A stretch of 64,000 nucleotides of DNA from Neostapfia colusana (Eukaryota > Streptophyta > Magnoliopsida > Poales > Poaceae): positions 19,438,273-19,502,272 of the forward strand of contig JASWHV010000018.1 in NCBI GenBank assembly GCA_030760725.1, read 5' to 3'. The position numbers and the translations under genes were made by a program. The notes beneath the pieces were generated by a model. That model had not been told where the DNA came from. It was given only the letters and a program-made list of their open reading frames with translations, and did no database searches. Each line of letters begins with the position of its first letter. The first letter of the stretch is position 1. Positions 22,554-34,755 of the stretch are shown here, piece by piece.

Positions 22554-25268
22554 TGTCACACCCGGTTTTTCCGAAGAAACAACCAAGTGAATATCACATG
22601 TATCCCAGGATCATTTTCTCATACATGTGATGACAAATAGTGAAGCATCATTTATTACAAGCCAGGTGTCGAATATAAATAAGTCTTACATCGCAAATGT
22701 CTCAATGGACACTAATGCTTCATCACAAGTAAATAAACTAGCAGCGGAATATTATTTTTTAGGGCTCCATCACAGGCGTTGCCCGGGGGTCTTCATGAAC
22801 CTAAAAACCTTCCTCGGGTCCAAAATCTTGGTCATTATACACCACCTCATTATCTTGACCTGAGCAGCAATATAAACCAACAAATATGCAAGGTTGAGTA
22901 CCAATGGTACTCAGCAAGTGTGGGAAAATTATATCATGCATGGCTAGAACAAGGAGAGGTTGAACTCATGGTTAAAGCACTACGCAATTAATACCTATCA
23001 CCTTAGCTTATTAAGCACCTACATTACTACACAGGTGAAATGGTCCCAATCTCCCATCCCATCATCATAATCCAATAACCATAACATCATTTCCAATGTT
23101 AAGCTCCCCGCTTAACTTCCAAAACCATCAATCCTCTAATCATGAATAAGTCCAGGCCGCTCTTAACCGTGAGCACGGCTGTCAAGACAGTTTTGACTCT
23201 GCAGAGTTTGTACCACTGTACCCACAAGTAGTGATTTCATCCCCCGTTGCCGGGTGGACTAAAAGAACCTCCATTATGCCAGTGGCTACGATCCACATTC
23301 ACACTTCCCAGGTGTGTAGCCAGGAGATCACTACAAAGCCTTTACAAAGGGATTCCCGACGAGCGTGGGCCCACTGAGGTTTCACCCCTAACAGCATACA
23401 AGAGGCTCCAACCCCGCTGCAGTGGCCCCCTCTTGAGCCTTGCGGTTCATATGGTAGTCCAGCTGACACCTACTCCCCGCACCATCCAACACACCCATAC
23501 TACGCCGGGGATACACCTAATTAATTGGCCAAGCTGCCCCATCTCAGCATGTGGTTGGCACTGTAAAGCCGGGTTACATGCTCCATGAACCGGTCCTTAG
23601 GATCCAGGCAAGTACTAAACACAAACCCAAGTCTCGTGCACCCAGCACACAACCAAAACATCCAACTTGCCTTGATCCCTACCTCTACATAACTCACAAT
23701 GTTTCATTCAAGAGTATGGTAATATAAACTGATGATCTCATTTCCCAAATATCCCATTCTAAGCATGGCTAAGCAAATGCATGTAAATAAATGACATGAC
23801 AAAATAAATCCCAACCCAAGCTACAAGGAAATAAGGTAATGCAATTCTAGGGAAACTTTCCTAGCATGGGTTTCATATTTCATTTGACAATGCAAATAAT
23901 TCTATCTACACATCCTAGCATAGGATCAAAGTGGTCAAGGACACTTGCCTCCTTCTTGCTGCTCTTGAAATGGGTAGTCCTGATCTTGGAAAGAAATAAC
24001 TTGCTCTTGAACAGGTTCTACTTCATACCATCACACATAGCAAAAGAGAAACAACAATCATAAGACATAGTTCACACTTCTACTTCATACAAACCACACA
24101 TTCAGATTTATGAAATTCATGCACCATTATATGTGTTGTGGTTACTTTATGTGTGTTGAGTTGTGGCTTGCATGCACTTTTAACCATGTGTATATGATTC
24201 CTACTTTTGTGTCCACCTTTATACTTACATACTATTTATATGGGTTTCCAATAAATTTCTTATATTCAACTACTTCACCTTTTTACTACCAAGTGTGTAT
24301 GAAAAGTATTATTCTTCCCCATATGTGCCTTCATAATTTCTACCAACCCTAAACTGAATTCTTTGTATTTTAGAAATTCCATTTATCATTTACTAGTTGC
24401 TATATTTTCAGATTTATATTCCTATGCATAATTGTGTATTTTATTATGAAATTAGTAACACACATCATCTAAACAGTATAGGTTCTGGTCCTAAATAATT
24501 TAATAACATATTTTAACCTTGGCCTCTGATGTAAACTATTTCATAATTATTTTCCCTATTTTTCTATAACTATTCTTTACTTAAAAATGTGTCCCTATAC
24601 TAATAAATGTGAATAATAGATGAAACAGATTCATTTCAGCCCAAAAATATATTTTTATCTTACTCCAAAGTTTCCTAAGTACTGAGAAAGTTTTTAATTA
24701 ACTTTGACAATTATGTTTGTCCCTACTTTTTAATTTTTAAACACTAGTTACATATTCAATTTCCTAAATTAAATACTAAACAGGGCTAAAATAATGAACT
24801 CACCCATTACAGGGTCTATAATATTATTTTCATAATTTCCAGGGGTCTAGCTACATTTATCAGAGGTGATTTTCCTAATTTTTATTAAGTCCAGGGGCTA
24901 AAACTGATTTTTAAATGAATTTACATGATTTTCTAGAGTTCCAGGGGCTAGATCTGAAGTTTCCGGGGCTAGCTCTCAATTCCAGAGAACCCCAGGGGGT
25001 AGCACGTAAGAATTCCAGTCTTTATAACGCGGGGTTGACGTGGACCGTCCGATTTTAAACCGACGGCTGAGATTATAACATCGAACCGGTACGCCCCACT
25101 GGCCGGTTTTTTTCCCGTTTTTCTTTTTCCATTTCTTTTCTGTTTTGAGTCTAATTTGAATTCCAGTTTGAATTTGAATTTTTGCAAAACATGCAACACG
25201 TCCAAAAAATTTTTAAATTCCCCTCTGAACATGGTTTAGAGTTTTGAATCAAAATTTGGGGTGTTACA
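22554..25268 (-). repeat. Element E 3' LTR with promoter deletion
   Basis: 2715 bp against 3425 bp for the 5' LTR. The break is at about 25092: bases matching 33625-34330 of the 5' LTR, about 710 bp, are missing. The lost part includes the TATA box and the start of the transcribed leader. The outer ends (TGTCACACCC and GTGTTACA on the plus strand) are intact. Confidence 0.92.
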
Positions 25269-25287
25269 GCTCTACCCCCCTTAAAAG
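25269..25287 (-). other. Element E polypurine tract
   Basis: The minus strand reads TTTTAAGGGGGGTAGAGC directly before the 3' LTR. Confidence 0.85.
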
Positions 25288-25313
25288 AAATCTCGTCCTC
25301 GAGATTGGTGTTT

Positions 25314-28300
25314 CTAAGAAAACAATTCCGGAAATTGTGCCTTGAGCTCATCTTCCCGTTCCCAGGTGGCTTCCTCTTCTGAGTGATGCTTCCACTGCAC
25401 CTTGCACATCCGGATTCTTTTATTTCTGGTGAGGCGTTCCATTGTCTCCAAAATCTTGTATGGTTGCTCGGCATAAGACAAATCTTCAGCTACATCCACT
25501 TCATTCATGGGTATCACCTCCTCAGGCGTCCTCAGGCATTTCTTGAGTTGTGACACATGGAATACATCGTGCACGTCCGATAGATGAACCGGTAACTCTA
25601 GTTGGTACGCCACTTCGCCTTTTCTTTCCAAAACTGGAAAGGGTCCGATGTATCGAGGTGACAACTTCCCTTTCACCTTGAACCGACGAAGTCCTCTGAT
25701 AGGGGACACCTTGAGATAAACATAGTCTCCCACGTTGAAAACGAGTTCTCTTCTTCGTACATCAGCATAACTCTTCTGGCGTGTTTGTGCTATCCTCAAG
25801 TTGTTGCGAATCTCCCTCACCTTCGCTTCGGCTTCTTGTAGCACTTCTGGACCAAACACTTTACTTTCTCCTGTTTGGTTCCAAAATAGGGGAGTTCTGC
25901 ACTTCCTTCCATACAAAGCTTCAAACGGTGACATCTTCATACTAGCTTGATAACTGTTGTTATAGGAAAACTCCGCATACGGTAAGTTCTTGTCCCAACT
26001 CCTATTGTTTTTGAGTGCACATGCCCTTAACATATCTTCAAGGATCTGATTGGTTCTCTCCGTCTGCCCGTCGGTTTGGGGATGATAGGCAGAACTAAAG
26101 TTCAGATGGGTTCCCATAGTTTCATGCAACTTCTACCAGAACCTTGAGGTGAACTGTGTCCCTCGATCCGACACAATCTTCTTTGGCACTCCATGGTAAC
26201 ACACAATCCTTGACATGTACAATTCTGCCAATTTGGATCCGTTGTAGCTTTCTTTCACAGGGATGAAATGAGCTACCTTGGTTAGCCTATCAATAATGAC
26301 CCATATTGAATCATACCCGGATTGGGTCCTAGGCAATCCCACGACAAAATCCATGCTGATTTCTTCCCACTTCCATTCAGGCACTTTGAGTGGTTGCAAT
26401 AATCCCGCGGGTCGTTGATGTTCTGCTTTCACCAACTGACATGTGTCACATAGGGCAACATATTCCGCGACATCTCGCTTCATGCCATACCACCAATACC
26501 TGCTTTTGAGGTCCTGGTACATCTTCGTACTCCCAGGATGAATGGAATAGTCGGAATCGTGAGCCTCCTTCAAAATTAATTCACGGATCTCTTTTACTTC
26601 TGGCACACAGATCCTTTTCCCGTGCCACACCGTTCCTTGTTCATCCTCTCTAAAACCAGAAGCTTTATTTTCCTTGATAAGCTGTCTGATCTCTTGTATC
26701 TTCTCATCATTCTTTTGGCCCTCGCGTATGTCTTGCTCAAGTGTGGAGTCCACTTCCATGGCGATGGCTTCACCACTATTTACTAGACATAGATTGAGTC
26801 TTATAACCTCGTCCTTCAATTCTGCAGGCATGTCCTTCAAACTCAACTTATTGACCTGCACTTTCCGACTCAAAGCATCGGCCACGACGTTTGCTTTCCC
26901 GGGATGATAGTTGATGCCCACATCAAAGTCATTGATTAGCTCTAACCATCTCCTTTGTCGGAGGTTGAGATCTGGCTGTGTGAATATGTACTTCAAACTC
27001 TTATGATCCGTATATATCTCTGTCCTCTTCCCCATCAAATAGTGCCGCCAAATTTTCAACGCGTGTACCACTGCAGCTAGTTCTAGGTCATGTGTAGGAT
27101 AGTTCTTCTCGTGCTTCCGAAGCTGCCGGGATGCATATGCCACGACATGTCCTTCTTGCATGAGAACACATCCCAACCCATTTCCAGAGGCATCGCAGTA
27201 CACTGTGAAATTCTTCTGCATATCTGGCATAACCAACACTGGGGCTGTTGTCAATCTCTTCTTTTACTCCTGAAAGCTCGTCTCGCACTGTGGCGTCCAG
27301 GTGAATGTGATTCCCTTTTCCAACAGTTTGGTGAGAGGTCTCGAGATCTTGGAGAATCCCTCAATAAACCGTCGATAGTATCCAGCCAATCCCAAAAAGC
27401 ATCGAACTTCCCCGACATTTTCAGGGGTTTTCCACTTCTGGATATCCTCGATTTTGGCGGGATCTACGGAGATTCCTCCCTCCGAGATTATATGTCCTAA
27501 AAAGGGAACTCTCTTCAGCCAAAACTCACACTTGCTCAACTTGGCATATAGTTGGTGTTCTCTCAGCCTCTGTAACACCAACCTTAGATGTTTCTCATGT
27601 TCTTCTTCATCTTTGGAGAAGACGAGAATATCATCTATGAAAACCACCACAAATTTGTCCAGATATTCCATGAATACCTTGTTCATGAGGTACATGAAAT
27701 ATGCCGGGGCATTGGTTAGCCCGAAAGGCATGACAGTGTATTCATACAGTCCGTACCGAGATACGAAAGCTGTCTTGGGAATATTAGATTGGCTTATCTT
27801 GAGTTGGTGGTATCCCGACCTGAGATCAATTTCGAGAACACACAAGCTCCCCTCAACTGATCAAACAAGTCTTCAATGCGAGGCAATGGGTACTTGTTTT
27901 TGATGGTTACCTCATTCAAAGCACGGTAATCCACGCATAACCTTTGGGTTCCGTCTTTCTTGGGCACAAATATCACCGGAGCTCCCCATGGTGAGGAACT
28001 AGGGCGAATATACCCCTTCTCCGTCAGTTCTCTCAAATGATCCTTGAGCTCTTCTAGCTGCTTGGAGTCCATTCGATAAGGTCTCTTGTATATCAGGGCT
28101 GTTCCCGGTACTAGCTCAATTGGGAATTCCACGTCACGGTCGGGAGGCATACCTGGCAATTCCTCCGGAAAAACATCTGGATATTCCCTGATAGTCCTGA
28201 TTTCCTCAACTTTCACCTCCACTTGATTTAATTTAATGTCCCTCCTAGGCTCGTGTATTGTTATGAACTTTACTCTGGTACCACTGGGGTGAGTTAGTTC

Positions 28301-29782
28301 CACCGTTCTGGTCGAACAATGGATGATTCCTTTATGTTTGGTCAACCAATCCATACCCAAAATAATATCTATCCCTTGTGAATCTATCACTATGAGGTTA
28401 GCAGTAAATACTACCCCATTAATGTCTAGGTTCACTTTGGGACACACTTGTCTTGTCCTTAGTTCTCCACCTGGAGAATTTACAGCTAGCATATGGTTCA
28501 TTCGTGTGGTTGCTAGGTCATGCTTCTTAACAAACCCTTGAGCAATGAACGAGTGGGTAGCACCAGAATCAAACAGCAGAGTTGCAAGGTGTAAATTGGC
28601 AGGGAACTTACCAACTACCACGTCGGGTGCCTCTTGTGCTTCCTCCATAGTGACGTGGTTCACCCGTCCTCTCACTACATTCAGCTGTTGTGGCGGCGCA
28701 GGCTTCTTCTTTGGGCATTTATGGGCGTAGTGCCCCACTTCACCACAGCTGAAACATTGCACCCCAATCTTAGATGCTTGGCCCTTGTTGTCTTGGGGTT
28801 GGTTTGGGGGTCCTTGCACTGCTGGTCGAGGTGGGTATGCGGGGCGAGGCTGCTGCACAAACTGACGTTGCGGCTGTGCTGGTGCTGCGGGAGGCCTGTA
28901 GTTTGGGTTGTACCCTCTTGGTGCTGAATAGGGTACCGCAGCACGGCTCGTCTGCCCCGTAGGTTGCTGCATCATATGTGGGCGGGTGTTGCTCCCTGAG
29001 GCCTGATGTGACCACCCCGCCTTCCTCTTATTCTCATTTTCCAGGGCCTTTAGCTTCCTTTCCACCACAAATGCTCTGTCCACCATCTTTTGAAAGCTTT
29101 CATACTCATTGGAGGACATGGCACACTGCATCTCTGCGGTAAGTCCTTCCACGAAACAATCTTGTTTCTGCTCATCAGTCTCTATGTCTCGTGGAGCATA
29201 ACAGGATAGTTGAGTAAATTTAGTGAGGTATTCCCTCACCGTCATGTTTCCCTGCTGCAGTCCCAGAAACTCTTTCCTCTTGTTTTTAAGTTCACCTCTT
29301 GGGATGTAATGGTTGCGGAAGCTACGCTTGAACTCTTCCCAAGTGATGTTCTCAGGGTCATGATGGGCGGCCACGTAGGCGGTCCACCAATCAGCAGCAG
29401 GTCCATGCAATTGATGAGAGGCAAACAGCACCCTCTCATACCCTTGGCATTGTATGATCCTCATCTTACTTTCAATAGTCTTCAGCCAATCATCTGCCTC
29501 CAGAGGTTCAGCCGCACTTGCAAACTTTGGAGGTTGAGTTCCTAGAAACTCACTCAACCTTGGTTGGCGTGGTGCAGCTTGTGGAGGTGGAACTTGATGC
29601 AAGTTGGCCACCACTTGAGTCAAGTTCTGGATGAGTTGATTTTGATTCTCCAGCATTTGGTGGAGAGGATCAACTTCTTCACGGCGACCACCCCTGTCCT
29701 GGCCTCCAGAAAGATGAGGGTTGCATGCCTCATCATTGTTGTTGGCGGGGTTGGCAGCACGTCCTTTTCCTCTTCCGGCCAT
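25314..29782 (-). pseudogene. gag-pol: Element E gag-pol polyprotein: one frameshift, two stops
   Basis: Start ATG at 29782 (MAGRGKGRAAN). Domains in order: gag capsid, CCHC knuckle (CFSCGEVGHYAHKC), protease DSGAT (Asp about residue 405), RT with FIDD, RNase H (YCDASGNG), integrase with HHCC finger and D,D,E, and a C-terminal chromodomain (KVQWKHH, ATWE), ending at 25314. Lesions: one base is missing near 27835 within the RT motif FSKIDLRSGY; TAA at about 27264 follows FQE in the RT/RNase H linker; TAG at about 26133 follows FTSRFW in integrase. All motif residues otherwise look intact, so the damage is light. The ATG directly follows TTCTGCCAG, a possible 3' splice site. Confidence 0.9.
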
Positions 29783-30083
29783 CTGGCAGAATCAATAAAT
29801 GTTAATTTGATATCATTTTTTATCATCTTACTACTTTCATTTGTTGGTGCTTTGAGGTGTTGAGGCTTTGTTAAAATTTTACGAGGGTTTATATCTCACA
29901 CCAAATAAATGCACTATTATTTCCTGTGGGTTCACACACCAAAGCAAAACAATCTGAAGACGAGGCTGTGGACAATTGCTCATGGCTTCCACAACTCACG
30001 TCACACACCAAGCATTATCACACCATTAACTACGTAACGACTCGACTACTCGATCTCTTGCTAGCTAGGGGAAAGACTCTACA

Positions 30084-30863
30084 CTACTCGTCCTCTTGAG
30101 CTGGCTCCTCGGGATCTTCCTCCTCATTTCGGCTACCTTCTGACTCTGCTTTGGGTGGGGAGGCTGCTGGTGGAGAAGTGCGACGACGCCTGATCGCTCG
30201 GCGATCCGGGGAGTCAGGAGTCCATGTATCATTCACGGTGACACACAGTTCATTCCCATCTCCTCTTTCTCTCGCCTTTAAGCAAGCTCGCAGCAACGCC
30301 TCCGTTTCCTTCAGGGTGTCTCGGACATCCTGAAGCTCTTGTTGACACTCCTGCAGTCGAGTGCTGAGCATAGCAGCATCCTCCAAGCACAAGTCCATGT
30401 GCTCATGGGAAGTCCCTTGCTGCACCGGTGGGTACTTGTATTCCGTAGTACCACTCTCACGTTGGAGGACATACATGTACCCAGTTTTGTCCAAGTGGCG
30501 ACGATAGATGTGACTCTGGCAGGTGATGGCCTCCCAAGTGACATCTTTCTCCGCATCAACTTGTGTTGCTCGACAAGCTGGAGAGTGGTGAATCTTAAGC
30601 AGCTGATTCTCGTGTATAATCCTCATCTCCGAACTCCATTCTTCCCTCTTCTCACGGATGGTCCTGGTGGAGTTATAGTGGATGATTAGCTTGCCCGTAT
30701 TGCCGGCGGCTTCAAGCATACGTCGAAGACGGCGCAACAAATCTCCTACTGCCAATCCGTAGGAAAGGTACATCACTGGACGACTCTCCTCTCTTTCGGC
30801 AAGGGCAACTACGGGAACTCTCCCTCCTGTTGACTTATGAGCGGTGCGAATCATGCGAACCAT
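30084..30863 (-). CDS. Element E extra ORF upstream of gag, 259 aa, function unknown
   Basis: I do not recognise this protein. It lies between the primer site and gag, same strand, ending about 300 bp before the gag ATG. It has no internal stop, whereas gag-pol has three lesions. Residues 1-155 look globular, with many charged residues and a Trp/Tyr scatter. Residues 155-200 form a likely coiled coil (LQECQQELQDVRDTLKETEA). Residues 221-228 are basic (RRAIRRRR, a possible nuclear signal). Residues 229-259 are Pro/Ser-rich and then strongly acidic (EEEDPEEPAQEDE). No signal peptide or membrane segment. The ATG at 30863 directly follows a pyrimidine tract ending TTTTTAG, with a CTAAC motif about 30 nt upstream, which suggests expression from a spliced RNA. 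A, D and F have no matching ORF. Confidence 0.65.
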   Translation of the reverse strand: MVRMIRTAHKSTGGRVPVVALAEREESRPVMYLSYGLAVGDLLRRLRRMLEAAGNTGKLIIHYNSTRTIREKREEWSSEMRIIHENQLLKIHHSPACRATQVDAEKDVTWEAITCQSHIYRRHLDKTGYMYVLQRESGTTEYKYPPVQQGTSHEHMDLCLEDAAMLSTRLQECQQELQDVRDTLKETEALLRACLKARERGDGNELCVTVNDTWTPDSPDRRAIRRRRTSPPAASPPKAESEGSRNEEEDPEEPAQEDE

Positions 30864-30904
30864 CTAAAAACAAAAAGAATTTAAAATTAGGTTAGATAAA
30901 CTTT
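30864..30904 (-). promoter_or_regulatory. Candidate 3' splice site at the element E extra ORF
   Basis: The minus strand reads CTAAC, then a T-rich run TTCTTTTTGTTTTTAG directly joined to ATGG. This fits a plant branch point, pyrimidine tract and acceptor. Use of the site is inferred. Confidence 0.5.
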
Positions 30905-31059
30905 TTAAACAAAATCCCATTTTGAATGAAAATTTTGGGGTAAGATGAAGAAAATGACTCCTTAAATAACACTCTTCAACCCACACCTTGGAAAATAATT
31001 TTTAAGAAAATTGGGCCCTTAAATACGTCCATTTCTACCTAGGTCCACGTTCCTACGGG

Positions 31060-31079
31060 CAACCTTGGCTCTGATACCA
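31060..31079 (-). other. Element E primer binding site (initiator tRNA-Met type)
   Basis: The minus strand reads TGGTATCAGAGC then CAAGGTTG, four bases inside the 5' LTR. Confidence 0.85.
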
Positions 31080-31083
31080 CCTC

Positions 31084-34000
31084 TGTCACACCCGGTTTTT
31101 CCGAAGAAACAACCAAGTGAATATCACATGTATGCCAGGATCATTTTCTCATACATGTGATGACAAATAGTGAAGCATCATTTATTACAAGCCAGGTGTC
31201 GAATATAAATAAGTCTTACATCGCAAATGTCTCAATGGACACTAATGCTTCATCACAAGTAAATAAACTAGCAGCGGAATATTATTTTTTAGGGCTCCAT
31301 CACAGGCGTTGCCCGGGGGTCTTCATGAACCTAAAAACCTTCCTCGGGTCCAAAATCTTGGTCATTATACACCACCTCATTATCTTGACCTGAGCAGCAA
31401 TATAAACCAACAAATATGCAAGGTTGAGTACCAATGGTACTCAGCAAGTGTGGGAAAATTATATCATGCATGGCTAGAACAAGGAGAGGTTGAACTCATG
31501 GTTAAAGCACTACGCAATTAATACCTATCACCTTAGCTTATTAAGCACCTACATTACTACACAGGTGAAATGGTCCCAATCTCCCATCCCATCATCATAA
31601 TCCAATAACCATAACATCATTTCCAATGTTAAGCTCCCCGCTTAACTTCCAAAACCATCAATCCTCTAATCATGAATAAGTCCAGGCCGCTCTTAACCGC
31701 GAGCACGGCTGTCAAGACAGTTTTGACTCTGCAGAGTTTGTACCACTGTACCCACAAGTAGTGATTTCATCCCCCGTTGCCGGGTGGACTAAAAGAACCT
31801 CCATTATGCCAGTGGCTACGATCCACATTCACACTTCCCAGGTGTGTAGCCAGGAGATCACTACAAAGCCTTTACAAAGGGATTCCCGACGAGCGTGGGC
31901 CCACTAAGGTTTCACCCCTAACAACATACAAGAGGCTCCAACCCCGCTGCAGTGGCCCCCTCTTGAGCCTTGCGGTTCATATGGTAGTCCAGCTGACACC
32001 TACTCCCCGCACCATCCAACACACCCATACTACGCCGGGGATACACCTAATTAATTGGCCAAGCTGCCCCATCTCAGCATGTGGTTGGCACTGTAAAGCC
32101 GGGTTACATGCTCCATGAACCGGTCCTTAGGATCCAGGCAAGTACTAAACACAAACCCAAGTCTCGTGCACCCAGCACACAACCAAAACATCCAACTTGC
32201 CTTGATCCCTACCTCTACATAACTCACAATGTTTCATTCAAGAGTATGGTAATATAAACTGATGATCTCATTTCCCAAATATCCCATTCTAAGCATGGCT
32301 AAGCAAATGCATGTAAATAAATGACATGACAAAATAAATCCCAACCCAAGCTACAAGGAAATAAGGTAATGCAATTCTAGGGAAACTTTCCTAGCATGGG
32401 TTTCATATTTCATTTGACAATGCAAATAATTCTATCTACACATCCTAGCATAGGATCAAAGTGGTCAAGGACACTTGCCTCCTTCTTGCTGCTCTTGAAA
32501 TGGGTAGTCCTGATCTTGGAAAGAAATAACTTGCTCTTGAACAGGTTCTACTTCATACCATCACACATAGCAAAAGAGAAACAACAATCATAAGACATAG
32601 TTCACACTTCTACTTCATACAAACCACACATTCAGATTTATGAAATTCATGCACCATTATATGTGTTGTGGTTACTTTATGTGTGTTGAGTTGTGGCTTG
32701 CATGCACTTTTAACCATGTGTATATGATTCCTACTTTTGTGTCCACCTTTATACTTACATACTATTTATATGGGTTTCCAATAAATTTCTTATATTCAAC
32801 TACTTCACCTTTTTACTACCAAGTGTGTATGAAAAGTATTATTCTTCCCCATATGTGCCTTCATAATTTCTACCAACCCTAAACTGAATTCTTTGTATTT
32901 TAGAAATTCCATTTATCATTTACTAGTTGCTATATTTTCAGATTTATATTCCTATGCATAATTGTGTATTTTATTATGAAATTAGTAACACACATCATCT
33001 AAACAGTATAGGTTCTGGTCCTAAATAATTTAATAACATATTTTAACCTTGGCCTCTGATGTAAACTATTTCATAATTATTTTCCCTATTTTTCTATAAC
33101 TATTCTTTACTTAAAAATGTGTCCCTATACTAATAAATGTGAATAATAGATGAAACAGATTCATTTCAGCCCAAAAATATATTTTTATCTTACTCCAAAG
33201 TTTCCTAAGTACTGAGAAAGTTTTTAATTAACTTTGACAATTATGTTTGTCCCTACTTTTTAATTTTTAAACACTAGTTACATATTCAATTTCCTAAATT
33301 AAATACTAAACAGGGCTAAAATAATGAACTCACCCATTACAGGGTCTATAATATTATTTTCATAATTTCCAGGGGTCTAGCTACATTTATCAGAGGTGAT
33401 TTTCCTAATTTTTATTAAGTCCAGGGGCTAAAACTGATTTTTAAATGAATTTACATGATTTTCTAGAGTTCCAGGGGCTAGATCTGAAGTTTCCGGGGCT
33501 AGCTCTCAATTCCAGAGAACCCCAGGGGGTAGCACGTAAGAATTCCAGTCTTTATAACGCGGGGTTGACGTGGACCGTCCGATTTTAAACCGACGGCTGA
33601 GATTATAACATCGAACCGGTACGCGGGGTTTTAAAGTCTACCGTGCGATTTAAAATAAACGGCGCACAAGCGGCCACGTCGCTCCGATCGAGCGCGGGCG
33701 GCGCTGCCGGCGGCGCACGGCGGCGGGAAGCGGCGATCTCGCCGGAAAGTTTCGGATCCGCGAGAATTCTGCCTAGAACTGTGATCTTATGGCCTAGACC
33801 GGTAGAGGGGAGGTCGGGGATCTCACCTCGGGGGTTTTCTCGAGCTCGGGGGTCCTGGAAAGTGATCGGCGGCGAGGTCCGAGGCAAAACCACGGCGAAG
33901 CTCGTCGGCGCTGGGTTTACACCGTAAGTCTTCGGGTTTTCTGCACCTGCAAAGTTCCCCGGAGGCGGTGGATCAAGACCAGCGAGTTAGATCAGAGTTT

Positions 34001-34508
34001 CCGAGCTTAGATCGGCCAGAATTCACCGGCGAAGTCTCGGTGCTCACCGGAGTGAAGATCGGCGATCGCGTGAGAAAAACCGATCAGGGCTGGGGTTTTT
34101 ATAGCCGGGGGAGGGCGGTGGGTCTGTTGCGATCGAGTTTGAGTCGTTTGGGACCAGAATTCGGGCTGCGGGACGCGGTATTCCGATCGGTTAAGATCGC
34201 ACGCGCGCGGGAGAGTCCGGGGTCGCGGGGTTAGGGATGACAGGTGGGTCCCACCTGTCTGTGAGAGACAGCGCGGCGCGCGCGGGGGCGGGCTGGCGTG
34301 GGGAAAACTGGGCCGGCTGCGGGTTTCGGCCCACTGGCCGGTTTTTTTCCCATTTCTCTTTTTCTTTTTCCATTTCTTTTCTGTTTTGAGTCTAATTTGA
34401 ATTCCAGTTTGAATTTGAATTTTTGCAAAACATGCAACACGTCCAAAAATTTTTAAATTCCCCTCTGAACATGGTTTAGAGTTTTGAATCAAAATTTGGG
34501 GTGTTACA
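31084..34508 (-). repeat. Element E 5' LTR, full length
   Basis: 3425 bp. In the sense (minus) direction: TATA box at 34103-34096, donor-like GTGAGA at 33826-33821 and GTGAGT at 33333-33328, conserved hairpins (31880-31869, 31789-31769, 31720-31709, 31442-31426), and AATAAA at 31186-31181 about 100 bp before the inner end. The promoter zone holds two similar blocks starting acgcggggtt near 33558 and 33622. Confidence 0.93.
34096..34103 (-). promoter_or_regulatory. TATA box of element E 5' LTR
   Basis: The minus strand reads GGCTATAAAAACCCC. This segment is absent from the 3' LTR of E. Confidence 0.65.
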
Positions 34509-34513
34509 GACCG

Positions 34514-34735
34514 TTTCTTTGTTGCTAGTTTAGACATGAGTCGTGAGAGTGATAGTCTTCCGCTGTAGTTTACTCTGATATAACTATTTGTAAAACATTC
34601 TTGTACGCTTCCGCTAAACTATTTATGTAATATGATGTGTTTCTGCAACCCGTGTGCTGTTGGGTGCCGCATAACACGGCACCACCCGACGAGGTCCCGT
34701 GGGGCCGTTTCAGCGTGGCATCAGAGCCTGTCACA
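34514..34735 (+). repeat. Element D 5' LTR, last part
   Basis: Resumes after E and its second gaccg (34509-34513). Matches 44630-44851 of the 3' LTR. Ends GCCTGTCACA two bases before the primer site. Confidence 0.93.
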
Positions 34736-34737
34736 CA

Positions 34738-34755
34738 TGGTATCAGAGCTGCGTT
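34738..34755 (+). other. Element D primer binding site (initiator tRNA-Met type)
   Basis: TGGTATCAGAGC followed by TGCGTT, two bases inside the 5' LTR. Confidence 0.85.

Larger units (their letters stand above)
22554..34508 (-). mobile_element. Element E: Ty3/Gypsy chromovirus, minus strand, with an extra ORF
   Basis: Perfect gaccg target duplication (22549-22553 and 34509-34513). The uninterrupted target is visible in the D 3' LTR near 44625. LTRs are 22554-25268 (with a deletion) and 31084-34508. Between them, on the minus strand, lie a primer site, an extra 259-codon ORF, gag-pol with chromodomain and a polypurine tract. By eye I saw only a handful of substitutions between the shared parts of the LTRs, so E is the youngest layer in this stack. 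Confidence 0.95.
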
